Assembly (NCBI GenBank): GCA_965240325.2
Contig: OZ251245.1
Location: forward strand, 248,001 to 312,000
Length of the DNA: 64,000 bases
Source of the DNA: Rebecca billardiae RCC1528
Lineage: Eukaryota; Haptophyta
Direction: 5' to 3'
The notes beneath the pieces were generated by a model, which saw only the letters and a program-made list of their open reading frames with translations, searched no databases and was not told where the DNA came from. Both the position numbers and the translations under genes were made by a program. Below are positions 1 to 16,800 of the stretch, piece after piece. Position 1 is the first letter of the stretch. Each line of letters begins with the position of its first letter.

Positions 1-319
1 GTGCGCGCACGGCCGCGCGCGTGCGCGACCCCAACCGAGGGCCGCCGCGCACGCAGGCTGCCCGCCCTGCGCGCCGCGCGCCGCCCGCGCACACACGAGG
101 TGCTCACAGCTCGCGAGCGCACCGCCGCGCGCCGGCACCGCCGCGCCGCCCGCGCAGCCGCGCGGCCGCGCAGCGGCCGCGCAGCCTGGCCGCAGAAGTA
201 GCTGGGCCTGACCGACGCGGGCGGCTGCTGGCACATGCACGTGGCTTATGCCTGAGACACGTGTATTTGCCACCACCCCTGGGGGAGCCAATGACCGCGC
301 GGCCGCGCAGCGCGCGCAC

Positions 320-5123
<4,804 letters not shown>

Positions 5124-5321
5124 CTCGGGGCGCTCGGTGCCACTGCTGAGCACCGCCCGCTGCGACCAGTACACCCCGCGTCCCCGGCGCGCGCCGGCTC
5201 GCCAGCGCGGAGAAGCTCACTGGCCGGCAAGTCCGGGTCCGAAGCCTGTCCCGGACCACCCTGGGGAGCCGCCATTCCGCAAGAGCATCCGCCTCATCGC
5301 GCTCGGCGTCATTAGCGGGCC
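5124..5321. promoter_or_regulatory. Shared divergent upstream region of ISWI and KAS III
   Basis: A 198-base gap separates the ATG of the minus-strand remodeller from the ATG of the plus-strand KAS III gene, so both promoters must sit here or inside the 5' ends. No TATA box or known motif stands out. Confidence 0.5.
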
Positions 5322-6718
5322 ATGATCGCCGCTGTCGCCGTCTTTTTGGCGGCCTCGCACGCCCCGTCGAGGGTGGCGAGGGGCGCCCCGCGCGCGTCGC
5401 GCTCGGCGGTGGCCGCGTCGGCGCTCGCCCCGACCGCCGGCCGCTCGATGCTGCAAGTGCGCATCGCAGGCATCGGCTCGGCCGCGCCGGACGCGACCGT
5501 CTCGAATGCCGACTTGGAGTCGGTCGTCGAGACGTCCGACGAGTGGATCACGAAGCGCACAGGGATCACGAAGCGCCACCTGCTCTCATCGGACGGGAGC
5601 ATCTCCGACCTCGCCATCGCCGCGGCCAACCACGCGCTCAAGCACGCCGGCATCGCCGCCGAGGACATTGACCTCATTGTGCTCGCGACCTCGAGCCCCG
5701 ACGATCTCTTCGGGGACGCGGCGTACGTGGGCTCGCAGGTGGGCGCGACCAAGGCCGTCGCGTTCGACCTGACCGCCGCGTGCTCCGGCTTCCTCTTCGG
5801 CGTGGTCACCGCCTCGCAGTTCCTGCACACCGGCGCGTACAAACACGCGCTCGTGATCGGCGCGGACGCGCTCTCCCGCTGGGTCGACTGGGACGACCGG
5901 AACACGTGCATCCTGTTCGGCGACGGCGCGGGCGCCGTGGTGATGAGCGCCACGGGCGCCGCGGGCGGCGACGCGTCGGGCTGCGGCGTCCTCGGCTTCG
6001 AGATGCGCAGCGATGGCAGCGGACGGTGCCAGCTCAACCTTGGCTACACGGGCGAACCCAGGGCGCTCTCAGCAGCCGCAGGTGCGCCGCGCCGCGCCGC
6101 GCCGCGAGCGCGTCGCGCCGCGCCGCGCCGCCACGCCGCGGCGGGAACGGCTGGGCGTGCGCCGGTGCGAGGTCGGCCAGCGGCGGCGAGCCGCGGGAGG
6201 GGTGCTCGTCGCGCCCACCGCCCGCCCCGCGCCCGCCCCCCGCAGGCACCGTCTCCCAGGGGTCGTACAGGCGCATCGAGATGAACGGCAAGGAAGTGTA
6301 CAAGTTCGCTTGCTCGCGCGTGCCCGAGGTGTTGGAAAGTGCGCTCGGCAACGCGGGGATGGGCGCGGACGAGGTGGACTGGCTGCTGCTCCACCAGGCG
6401 AACATCCGCATCATCGAGGCCGTCGCGTCGCGCCTCGGCATCCCCCTGGACAAGGTGCCGCGCGCCGCCGCCGCGCGCCGCCGCCACGGCTCGACTGCCG
6501 CTCATTCCCGTTCGCGCGCAAACGCGCGAACGGCGCGCGCCGCGCTCGCGCAGGTGATCGCCAACCTGGACGAGTATGGGAACACGAGCGCGGCGTCGAT
6601 CCCGCTGGCGCTCGACGAGGCGGTCAAGTCGGGCAAGGTCAAGCCCGGCGACGTGATCGCGTGTGCAGGCTTTGGCGCCGGCCTGAGCTGGGGCGCTGCC
6701 ATCCTGCGCTGGGGTTAG
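5322..6718 (+). CDS. fabH: Plastid 3-oxoacyl-ACP synthase III (KAS III)
   Basis: Starts type II fatty acid synthesis by condensing acetyl-CoA with malonyl-ACP in the plastid. Exons 5322-6081, 6246-6454 and 6554-6718 encode 377 residues. The catalytic triad is complete: Cys154 in TAACSGF, His303 in LLLHQANIR and Asn333 in YGNTSAAS. The first 45 residues are not part of the enzyme: a hydrophobic stretch ([15 protein letters not shown]) precedes an Arg/Ala/Ser-rich segment, as expected for an ER signal plus transit peptide in an alga with a secondary plastid. Spliced codons rejoin cleanly (G|GC at intron 1). ATG 5322 is the natural start. It is divergent from the ISWI gene. Function is certain at family level; location is inferred from the leader. 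Confidence 0.95.
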
Positions 6719-7877
6719 GCCACCCTGCACGGCGGCGCGGCGATCTGCGTCGCTGGCCGGGCGCACGCGCACGGCACGCCATCGAACGTTGCACTCGCTC
6801 CGAAGCTCTCACGCCTGCGGCACTCTCGTGGCGGTGCGCGTGCTCGCGCGCCACGGGTCCTGGCCATCGCGCCCGCTGGCACTCCCAGCGGCTGAGTCCT
6901 CTGACCAGCGGCCTGCGCCCCGAGCCCGGCCACTCGCGGTGCCCTCGGCGCGTGACGACGCTCACGCTGGGGCTCGGCTGGGGCGCGCGAGCCACGCGCA
7001 TCATGGGTCATTCATGCGCTTCAAGCCGGTGCGGAGCTCCACGGCCACGCTGGCACCACGCGAGCGGCGGGCTGCATCTGGTCACCGCTGGCATTCAACT
7101 GCGGCGGGCTGCATCTTGATCTGGTCACCGGTGGGGCATGCCACGGACGCAGGCACGGTGACGGTTACCAGCAGCCGAGCAGGCTGAGACCAGCCATTGG
7201 ACCAGGCTCATCATGGCTCACGGCTCAGAACTGCTAAGCGGCTAAGGCTGTTTCAAGCACTATACGGTGTGGATGATTCTACTCTGCTGGATCTGCATTC
7301 TGCTGATGATCTAGTCATTCTAGTCTGTCTGATTTAATAATATATTTATTAATATATTATAATTATAAGCAGTCTATAAGTATAAGTAATATTTTAAAAT
7401 GGCTAGATTAAGTATTATAATTCACTATTCAGATGACGATGGCATTATTAATCGATACTCAGATATATATATATATATGCTATGATATATATACTGCTTC
7501 GCGACGCGGATTACTGGCATCGGCCGGCATCAGCTCCGACGAGCGCGTCGCGCGCCTTTCAGTTTCGGCTCTCGTCCAGTCGCGTCCTCGACCCTCTCGA
7601 CCCTCTCGTGAGTCTCGGACCGCGTACTCACCGTAGACCTCCGCTCTCTGAGCTCGGCGTCGTCTCGACAGACGTGAGACGACACTCTCGATCGTGCCTC
7701 CGCCTCCCGCCTCCGGACGGCGACCGGCGTCATATATGACCGTGGCCATGATGACTGACCGTCTGGGCCGCGCGTCCCCCGCCCGCCCCGCGTGCGGTCC
7801 GCGGTCCGCCGCCGTCCGGCCCCGCGCCGCCCGTCTGCGAGCCCGGCAGATGAGTGAGTGACCGCGTGACAGCGCGC
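6719..7877. other. Gene-free stretch with an AT-rich core
   Basis: No convincing gene was seen between the KAS III stop and the GST stop. The first half is GC-rich like the flanks; about 7325-7500 is strongly AT-rich with TATA-type microsatellite runs. Open frames here lack family resemblance and change composition across the AT-rich block. Confidence 0.6.
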
Positions 7878-8576
7878 CTAGGCGCCTCCCCCGAAGAGGT
7901 CTTTCAGCATACCTCCCGGACCTCGTGGCGCCCCACCGGCTGCCACCCAGCCCTGCGCCTTTCCGCTCACCAGCGCCTGGTGCTCCGCGCCGAACGCCTC
8001 GCCAAAGCACGGGCGCTCGGCGCACCTCAGCATGTACGACGCAATGTTGGGCCGAGACGACAGGTCTGTCGACGGGAAGAAGAGCGGCACGTAGTTGAGG
8101 TACGAGCCCACCGCGACGTCGGCCACGGAGAACGTGTCGTCGACGAGCCACTCGCAGCTCCCAAGGATCGACTCGAGCTTGTCGACAGCCTTGACCCCCG
8201 GACGATCGAGCGAGCTGCCACGCACGCGATGGTCGCCTGGGATCGCGCCGAAGCAGAGGCCGTCGAGCTCGCTGTTCGCCCAGAGCACCCACTTCGTGTA
8301 CCGAGCGCGCGATTGCGGCGTGCCGTTTGGATCGGCCTTGTCTGCGAGGTAGAGCAAGATCGCTCCGCTCTCGAAGACCTCGACGCCGCCGTCATCGACA
8401 AGAAATGGCACCTGTCCAAACGGATGGTTGGACGGGAGCGGCGGCACCACCTGCAGCGGGATGCCGGCTTCGGCCGCGTACCAGTTGACGAGGGGTGATC
8501 GCGAGCCGGGCGTGCCGTGCAGCTTCACCACTGCGGGCGCGCAGAGCGTCGCAACCAGGGCGGCGATCATCGACAT
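7878..8576 (-). CDS. Glutathione S-transferase-like protein
   Basis: Soluble thiol transferase fold, 232 residues, no intron. The N-terminal thioredoxin-like half shows VKLHGTPGSRSPLV, with Ser/Arg residues at the usual active-site loop, the cis-proline strand QVPFLVDD and the glutathione-contact motif ESGAILLYLADK. The C-terminal half is helical and contains the typical FSVADVAVGSYL segment near the GST N-capping box. ATG 8576 is chosen because the frame above it opens only with GTG; a second ATG follows two codons later. A short hydrophobic stretch (MIAALVATLCAPAVV) precedes and overlaps strand 1 and might act as a signal, but this is uncertain. Class (YfcG/YghU-like or theta-like) cannot be fixed by eye. 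Substrate unknown. Confidence 0.85.
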   Translation of the reverse strand: MSMIAALVATLCAPAVVKLHGTPGSRSPLVNWYAAEAGIPLQVVPPLPSNHPFGQVPFLVDDGGVEVFESGAILLYLADKADPNGTPQSRARYTKWVLWANSELDGLCFGAIPGDHRVRGSSLDRPGVKAVDKLESILGSCEWLVDDTFSVADVAVGSYLNYVPLFFPSTDLSSRPNIASYMLRCAERPCFGEAFGAEHQALVSGKAQGWVAAGGAPRGPGGMLKDLFGGGA

Positions 8577-9140
8577 ACGGTGATGAACGATAGGGGACGT
8601 CACGGCCGCCCGAGATCCCCATCGTCGTTTTTTTGAGTTCCGAATGTTTTCGGTTGTATTCCGGACGATTTTATGATGAGGACGAACCGGCCTAGTTCTT
8701 CAGCACCGGCGCACCGCCACCGGGACACTCCCGATCAATCACACTCTGCTGTCATGACTGAGCGACGCTGAACGTCTTAGAATTTCTGAAAGCCGCCCAG
8801 TGAACTACACGTGCGGAGTCGCGGCGTTCGCGTTGGGCAAGGCAGCTGCGCAAGAGGGTTTGGGGCGCGGCGAGGGTTCATGAGCGCAGCGCAGGCACGC
8901 GGTGACGGGCGCGGGGATCGGATAGTCACCCGTTGGCCGCGCCCGGGCTCGCGGGTCGCTGGCGGGTAGCCCGAGCGCGGGCCGCACACTCGCGGGGCCG
9001 GCACGTGGCGTGGGCAAAGGATCTGTCAAACCCAGCTGAGGTGGAAAAAGTGGTGTAGATATACACCGAGGGTTTGTTCGGCGCACGACCGAGTCGTGCG
9101 CCAGAGGACGCCGTGGACACGGGCCAAGCGGACGACGCGC
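8577..9140. other. Intergenic region upstream of the GST, downstream of H3
   Basis: No gene seen. The segment 8620-8800 has lower GC than its surroundings. It holds the GST promoter and the 3' flank of histone H3. No histone-type stem-loop was recognised just after the H3 stop. Confidence 0.5.
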
Positions 9141-9989
<849 letters not shown>

Positions 9990-11080
9990 ATGGCGGACTT
10001 CAGCGACCCGGCGTTCATCGCGCGCGTGACGGCCGTGCTCTCCACGATCATGCTCGTCTCGGTGCAGGCCGGTCTGGGCTGCACGGTCACGGTGGGCGAC
10101 CTGCGCAACACCCTGCGCAAGCCGGTCGCGGTCGGTCTCGGGCTGTTCGCGCAAATCATCTTCATGCCGCTGGTGGCGTACATCCTGGCGCTCATGCTCG
10201 GGATGGAGGGCGACGATCTGCTCGGGCTGGCGCTCGTCGCCTGCACGCCAGGCGGCTCTATGTCGAACGTCTTCTCCTACTACGGCCGCGGCAACATGGC
10301 GCTGTCCATTGCGTTGACCGTCTTCTCCAACTTGCTCGCGTTCGGCACGATGCCGCTCGCACTGCTGATCCTCGCGCCATCCTCGTCCGTGCCCTTTCGC
10401 AAGATTGTGGAGACGCTCGCCCTGACCATCGTGCCCACGGGCGTCGGCATCGCGCTCAAGACGTTCCGGCCCCGCATCGCCATCTGGGGTGAGAAGATCG
10501 GCGCGGCCATCGGAGGGCTCACGGTGATCGGCGCCATCATCTCAGGCGTGGTGGGCAATATCGACAAGCTGGACCAGCTGCCGAGCGAGCTCTTCATCTC
10601 GACATCGATGCTCGGCCTCATTGGCATGGTGTTTGCGTACGCCATCGCCGTCTGCGGCCGCATCCGTGGCAGCCGGAGGTGCGTGCGAGCCGCGCGTGCT
10701 GCGCCCCGTCCCTCGCGCCGCACAGCTGACCAGCCGGTCGCGCGCGGCGCGTCGCGTGGCGCAGGATCACGCTGTGCATCGAGACGGGCGTCCAGAACCT
10801 GGCGCTCACCATCGCACTCATCTCGCTCTCCTTCAACAGCCAGTTCAGCATTCTCGTGTACAGCTACATGTTTGGCCTCATCATCTGCATCGAGTGCACG
10901 CTCTTCGTGGCGGCCATCCGCGTGCCGGCCGTGCGCCGCGTCGCGTGCGGCATCGATCCTGAGGAGGACTCAATCGATGAGATGGTCCCCGTGCCCGTGG
11001 CACAGCAATCCACGGGGCTGGACAAGGCGCAGGACGGCGATCACGACAACTCTGTGGGTATTGCCACGCAGCAGGCTTGA
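9990..11080 (+). CDS. Bile acid:sodium symporter-type (SLC10/BASS) transporter
   Basis: Membrane transporter of 334 residues in two exons (9990-10678, 10765-11080). The family's most telling motifs are present: CTPGGSMSNVFSYYGRG followed by FGTMPLALLIL in the first half, and ETGVQNLALTIAL at the start of exon 2. About nine or ten hydrophobic helices can be counted, as usual for the family. The wording of the CTPGG and TMPL motifs is closer to animal SLC10 carriers than to plant plastid BASS, and there is no plastid leader before the first helix, so the plasma membrane or an endomembrane is likelier than the plastid. ATG 9990 is preferred; an upstream GTG in frame is not. The acidic C-tail (PEEDSIDEM) is probably cytosolic. 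Substrate unknown. Confidence 0.92.
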
Positions 11081-12809
11081 TGGCGAATCTCCTCGATCTA
11101 TCGCCTCAAAGAGAGATATATATATATATATATGTGCTTCTAGTGACCGCCAGCCGCATCGCAACATCATCCGCGACGACGCGGTCGTCACTTCGTCAAT
11201 ATATATATCAGCAGCATATATCTCATCATGGTTAATAAGTCGGTGTGTGCCATTACGGTGTGTGTCGGTCATCATATACATACATACATACATATATATG
11301 TATATATTAACGACGTGGTATGCAACGGGCAGGCGTCAGAGTCAGCAAGCTGTAGCGGCAGATCGAGCAGCAGAGACAAACACCAGGATATATATATGCA
11401 TATATAGTATGTGTATGATGGCTGATTCCGTCTCCAATCAGTGATAAGAATCAGTACTTCGACAGACGTAAATCAGGAGAGCCGCGCCCTCGTGCCTGTG
11501 TCTTTAAATCATCATAGTATTAATATACCGATACATAGTAGTAGTATATATATATAGTATATCTGCTGCTGAGACCTGATATAAATATATTAAAATAATA
11601 GCAGCAGCATAAGACTGCTGTCGACACTGACTATAATACTATATAGTCAGTCATTATAGAATCAATAGGAACCGATATTAGCAGTGGCTCGGCTGGCGGA
11701 GAGCATCAATGGTATCGCATGTCGTCACAGTCATCATCAGCATCAGGACTTCATGCTGCTGCAATATTCTAAAGCTGCATGCTCACTCAGTCACGGACGC
11801 ACTGTCGTCGATCCGGAGCAGCTCGGCGCTGTCTAAGCCACTCAGTATACAGAGTATACTCACTCGGAACAGTCAGTGTCACTAGCTACTGACGGGCCAG
11901 CGGCACAGCCTAGCTGAGCCGCTGGCGGTGCTGCAGCACTGCGGCTGACGGCCCCGACTTACTCTCACAGCTTCACAGGTTGCGCTGGTTGCACCGGGCG
12001 CGGCCCAGTCGCTACAGACCCGGCCGTAGGCCGTGGCGTACCGACGCGCCCGTCCCGGCGCTGGGGGCGCCCGTATCTGCCCGTGACGACGATGCGCCCG
12101 CGGCTGACCGCGCCACCCGGCCATCACCCGCGACGGCCCTGAATCTGATGATTCCGGGACCGGCGGTCGGACCCGCGAGCAGCTGTATAGCACTAGTCAC
12201 GGGCCGGCTGCAGGTGGCATACTAGGCCGCGGTCGCGAATGGCCCGATGGGCGTGACACGACGCGTGACTCGGCCAATGACGGCAGCAGCCAGCACTCTA
12301 CGGTTCACTGTCGGGCGGTTCCTCGCGGAGCTGACCGCGACTACCCGCGCCCGGTACTGCCTGACGAGTGTTGTGAGTGCTGCCGCTACGACCGCGCCTG
12401 CTGCCGCCAGTGAGCCGCCTGCTAAGGCGACCGCGCTGACGATGACGCCGCCGCCACCGCGCAGGCCCGGAACGGGCGGAAGTCGACAGTCGAGCACCGC
12501 GTACTACCCGGTTCACTCCGATCCGACTGGTTCGGCGACGCTGCCAGCGGCGCCTCCGACTGCTGGGCACTGGTCTCACCGAGTCCCGGCGCGCTCGCGG
12601 CACTGGCAATGTCAAGCAGCGGCTCGTAAGTAACTCGGGCCGCCGCCGGCGGCGCCCGGCCGCTCGTGACCGCTCCGCATCCCGGCGGGCGTGGCACGCA
12701 TATGCGCGCAATGACGTAGGCGGACCATGATACTATTAGTACTGCTGCGCTAGCTGCAATGCTGTGGCAGCCGCCGGACGTGATTATAATGACTGCAGGG
12801 CAGTAGGCT
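11081..12809. other. Gene-poor stretch with AT microsatellites
   Basis: From about 11105 to 11700 the sequence is AT-rich with several TATATA and TACATA runs. From about 11880 to 12700 it is GC-richer, with overlapping open frames on both strands, none with recognisable motifs or coding-like consistency. No gene is supported. Confidence 0.55.
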
Positions 12810-13213
12810 TCAGCTATCGAAGTGGTCACGGAAGTGCATCTCCGTCTCTGACTTCCACGCGCCGCCAAGGAACGAGGCCGACTGCCCGTTCTTTCGCTTG
12901 TTCTTCGTACGGTCCTTGACCGAGTCCTCCTTCTTCTCACGCCCACGCTTTGCCACTTGCGTGGGCGCCTTCGCGGCTGCCACCGGCAGGCCTGAGGCTC
13001 GGGCTGGAGGGGCAGGCTCAGGCAGCTGAGCGCGCGAGGCCGTCATTCGTGAAACGGGCTCGTCGACCAGCGCGTGAGCATGCTGTGGGAGCTGGGGAGC
13101 GGGCATACCCTCAGCCGCAGCTAGAATTTCGTCCGCTGATGGCAACAGCCCAGTCGGCGCGATCGCTGTCGGATCATTGCTGCGTGCACGCGCACGGGCG
13201 CCGTCGCCGGCAT

Positions 13214-13275
<62 letters not shown>

Positions 13276-13466
13276 TCGTCGTCGTCGTCGTCATCCTCGT
13301 CATTGAGTGCGTTGGCTACTAGTGGCATGGGTACATGCGGCGCAGCACCCATATTCCGCTGCTCCTCGTCGCTGTCATCCGACTCGGAGCCATAGCCGCG
13401 CAGCGCCTCCATCGTGATGGACAAAGGCAGTCCGGTGCCGTCGACCATACCCCCATCGGCAGCCAT
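12810..13466 (-). CDS. Acidic protein with a 28-residue poly-Asp run, function unknown
   Basis: A 218-residue protein with no intron and an ATG at 13466. It begins with a serine/aspartate patch (YGSESDDSDEEQ), then has a near-pure aspartate run at about residues 56-83 encoded by a (GTC)n repeat on the plus strand, then a segment LLPSADEILAAAEGMP, and finishes with a lysine-rich region and a conserved-looking end (FLGGAWKSETEMHFRDHFDS). The acidic-then-basic layout resembles small nuclear or nucleolar proteins, but I do not recognise the family. The non-repeat parts look truly coding: both ends are structured and differ from the repeat's own bias. The aspartate run is probably variable in length between strains. 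Confidence 0.65.
13210..13292. repeat. (GTC/CGT)n trinucleotide microsatellite inside the acidic protein gene
   Basis: About 80 bases of nearly uninterrupted GTC triplets on the plus strand, read as GAC (Asp) on the minus strand. A few ATC/ATT interruptions occur at its ends. Confidence 0.9.
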
Positions 13467-13891
13467 ACTACTATGTCGTTAATGAAGACCAGCCTTCTCG
13501 TGTTTGCCGCCGCCGGGCGGACGACGCTTCTATCATAAAACCGCGACTGCGAAACATGAGTTCGTATTTGATGGTCCTTTGGTTCGAGGAATTATGAGGG
13601 ATATTCCGGATCGTTACTCTAGCTTTTTCAGTTGTAGTCAGAGTTGTAGTCATGTGCTTACTTGTAGATGGTCCCAAATTACTCATCAGCTACGACTTGA
13701 ATAAGCCCAACTCATCAAGCTTTCCACATTTTGAATGTTGGGGGTACGGTTCCGTGCGAGTGCATATCATGAACGTCGTCAAATTCAGCATGAACTCACC
13801 TTCGGCTTGTGTGCATCACCAGATAATAACTTGGTTGGAGCCGGGTTCTTCACCCGGCTGGCCCAGCTCACGCCCGGCGCGGCCAGCTCCC
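13467..13891. other. Region between the acidic protein and the nucleoside-hydrolase fusion gene
   Basis: Lower GC than the flanking genes. The frame of the downstream gene stays open back to an ATG at 13652, but these extra 80 codons have no family support and a different composition. They may be 5' UTR or an unrecognised leader. Confidence 0.4.
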
Positions 13892-16800
13892 ATGCGCCTT
13901 CCGGCTCACCCGCGCGCAACCGCGTGCACGGAGATCCTACTCGTGACAGACCCGGGTCCAGACCCCGATGACATCAAAGCGCTGGTCGTCCTTGCCACGC
14001 TGCACGCGAAGCAGCGGCGCTCGCGCGTGCGCCTGTGCGGCGTGATCGCGAACGGTGGGCGCCAGGCGGCTGCACGCGCGCAGCTCGCGCTGGCGACCCT
14101 CACGCACTTGCACGTGAGCGACGTGCCGGTCGGCGTGGGGAGTGCGGGCAAGCCGTACACGCCGCAGCCGCACGAGTACGCGCTCGAGGGCTACGATCAA
14201 GTCGATGTCTCGCAGCTGAGGCCCGGAGCCGACGTGATGCATGCGGCGCTCGAGCGCGCGCTGCCTCGCTCGCTGGTGGTCGTGCTCATCAGCTCGCTGC
14301 GCGACTTTGCGGACGCGATACTGGAGGACCCCAACACCGTGCTCGCAAAGGTGCGCGAGGTCGCCGTGATGGGCGGTCTCGAGCCCGACGCCGACGCGCC
14401 CTCCGGCTATCGTCCCGACTCGAGCGTAAACAACGAGTTTGACTGCGAAGCAGCCAAGACGGTGTACGACTTCTGCTTCGAGCGCGGCGTGCCGCTCTGC
14501 GTGATCTCGCGGGACGCGATCCCCATGCTGCCCATGCGCCTCGCCAAGTCCTTCGCCGAGCGCTCCGCCTGCCCGATCATGCGCTACCTCGCGGACGCGC
14601 AGTTCCTCGGCCTCGAGGGGCTGTGGCTGAAGCTGTGCGAGGGCAAGCTGCCCGCGCGCTGCACGAAGCAGTGGTACTTCGAGACGTTCTGCGGCGTGAC
14701 GTCCGCGGGCTTCGAGAAGCATGGCTACGCGCAGCTCGGCGCCGACGCCGACATCACGTCGCACCTGAACGGCTACGTCAAACCGTGAGCCGCCCGCCCG
14801 AGCGCAGCGCGTGTCGTGCGCGCGCGGCCCTCTGTCTGTCTGTGCGCACGGGCCGAGCGTGACCGGCCGCGCGCGCGCGCGCCCTTCTCACGTGCGTGCC
14901 CACAGGTACGACGTGGTGGCGCTGATGACTGTGCTGCCGCACACGCGCGCGCCCTTCGACGACTTTGCGCCGACCAAGCTGCCGGCTGCCGACGGCCGCG
15001 CCGTGCAGCACCGCCTGCTGCTCTCGGCTCGGCACTCGATCGGCACGACCGCCGTGCTCGAGCTCTTGCGGAACACGTACCACGACGTCCTCCTTGCGAC
15101 GAGCGGCGGCTCGTCGCCACCGCCGAGCCCGGGCGCGCGGCGCGGCGCGCCGCTCCTCTGCGCACAGCCCCGGCCGCGGCGGTTTCGGCTCGGCTGGTCG
15201 GGCGACGGCCTGCGAAAGATCTCTGCGGCGCAGACGCAGCAGATGGCGGGCGACTTCTCGTCAGGCGGCTCCTCGCAGAAGCGGCGCCAGCGGGCCGGCG
15301 GCTCGGGCGCGCCGCCGGAGGGCGGCTCGGAGGGCACGCCGCAGAGCGCGCCGGCCACCTCGCAGTCCGCCAAGTCCGCCGACGGCCGCGGCGACACCTT
15401 TGTCGCGGCGCGCACAGCGCTCGGCGTGCGCGGCGCGCTCGTCGCGCGCAACGGCGACGGCGTGCTGAGCGGCGAGGACGCTCGGTTCGTGGCGGAGTGC
15501 GCGGTGTGGGACGTGCGCGAGGCGCTCGGGCGCTCGACGCTGCTGCTCGGCGTGCTCAGCACGTGCCTCTTCGTCGCGGGCTTCATCGGCCAGCTCACAG
15601 CCTTCACGCTCTACCGCAGCGCGCGCGGCGCCACCGACCCCGTTCTCTTCTTCCTGCAGGTGCGAGTGTTTGGGCTGTGCATTGGGTTCGGCTTCATGGC
15701 GGCGCTGCTCGCGCTGCAGCCGGTGCACGCGCACCGGCACGCGCTCCTCGCGCTCGCGGTGACCACCGTCGCGTACACCGCCTACGTCGCGTACACGAAC
15801 GTGTTCCAGCTGCTCGGGCAGACGAGGCTGGCAAGCGTCCCCTACTTCGACTCGTGCCGTGCCGCGGACGAGCCGGACTGGGCGAGCGTGGCGCACGGCT
15901 ACTGGTACGTCGCTCACCTGGGTGTGCACGTGTACAGCATACTCGCGATCTCGACGGCGGCGTGGCGCTGGGGCCGCGCCACGTCGAGCGACGAGACGGG
16001 GCGCAGCCGCGGCTCGGCGACGGTGATGAGCGCGAGCGCGCTCCTCGATGCGCAGTGGTGGACGTTCGGCGCGCGGAGCTTCACGGCCGGCGTCAACTTT
16101 GCCATCATCGCGGCGCGCTGCTCGGCGGGCGGCGTGTACTCGTGGCCGCCCGCCGACATCGGGCCGATCGTCACGGCGACCGCGCTCATCCGGCTCGCGA
16201 TCGCCGCGGCGGCGCTGCGCGTGCGCGTGCGCGGCGCGATGCAGGCGCGCGCCGCGCGCCTCGTGTCCGCCGGGCTGCAGGCTCACACCGCGCTCGCCCC
16301 ACTCCTGGAGCTGTACGGAGCGAACGCGTTCGATCTCGGCGCCATCTGGGAGTCGGCGGCGCACTCGCTCCACGGCGCGCCCGTCGACGAGAACGCCCGG
16401 CACCGGCTGACGCTCACCGAGTCGATGCGCAGCTCCAGCCGCCAGTCTGAGCGCACCTCCAAGGCGACGACCGACGACGGTACAGTCCGCTCGTCCTCAG
16501 AGCCGCCCGAGCCGCCCCCGGCGCCGCGCCGCTCCTCGCGCTCGCTCGACGACGGCTCGGAGGCGGCGCCGATGCACGTGCTGCTGCAGGAGGCGTTCGG
16601 GCGCTCCTCCGGCCGGGGCGGCATCGCGTGGCAGCGGTCGCGCTCGACGCTTGGCGCACAACACCACCCACTCGCCCTCACCGACGTGAGCTCGCTCACG
16701 CGGCGCGCGGTCAGCTTCGCGCGGCGCAAGGCTCCCGCTGCCGCGGCGCAACCGCCCGCCCTCGGCACCGAGGTCGAGGCCACGGCGGTCGATGCGTATG

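Noticed and set aside
14785-14788. In-frame TGA at 14786-14788 as the true end of the nucleoside-hydrolase gene
   Set aside because: It lies at a GTGAG donor; splicing to 14906 continues the same domain in frame (KP then YDVVALMTV).
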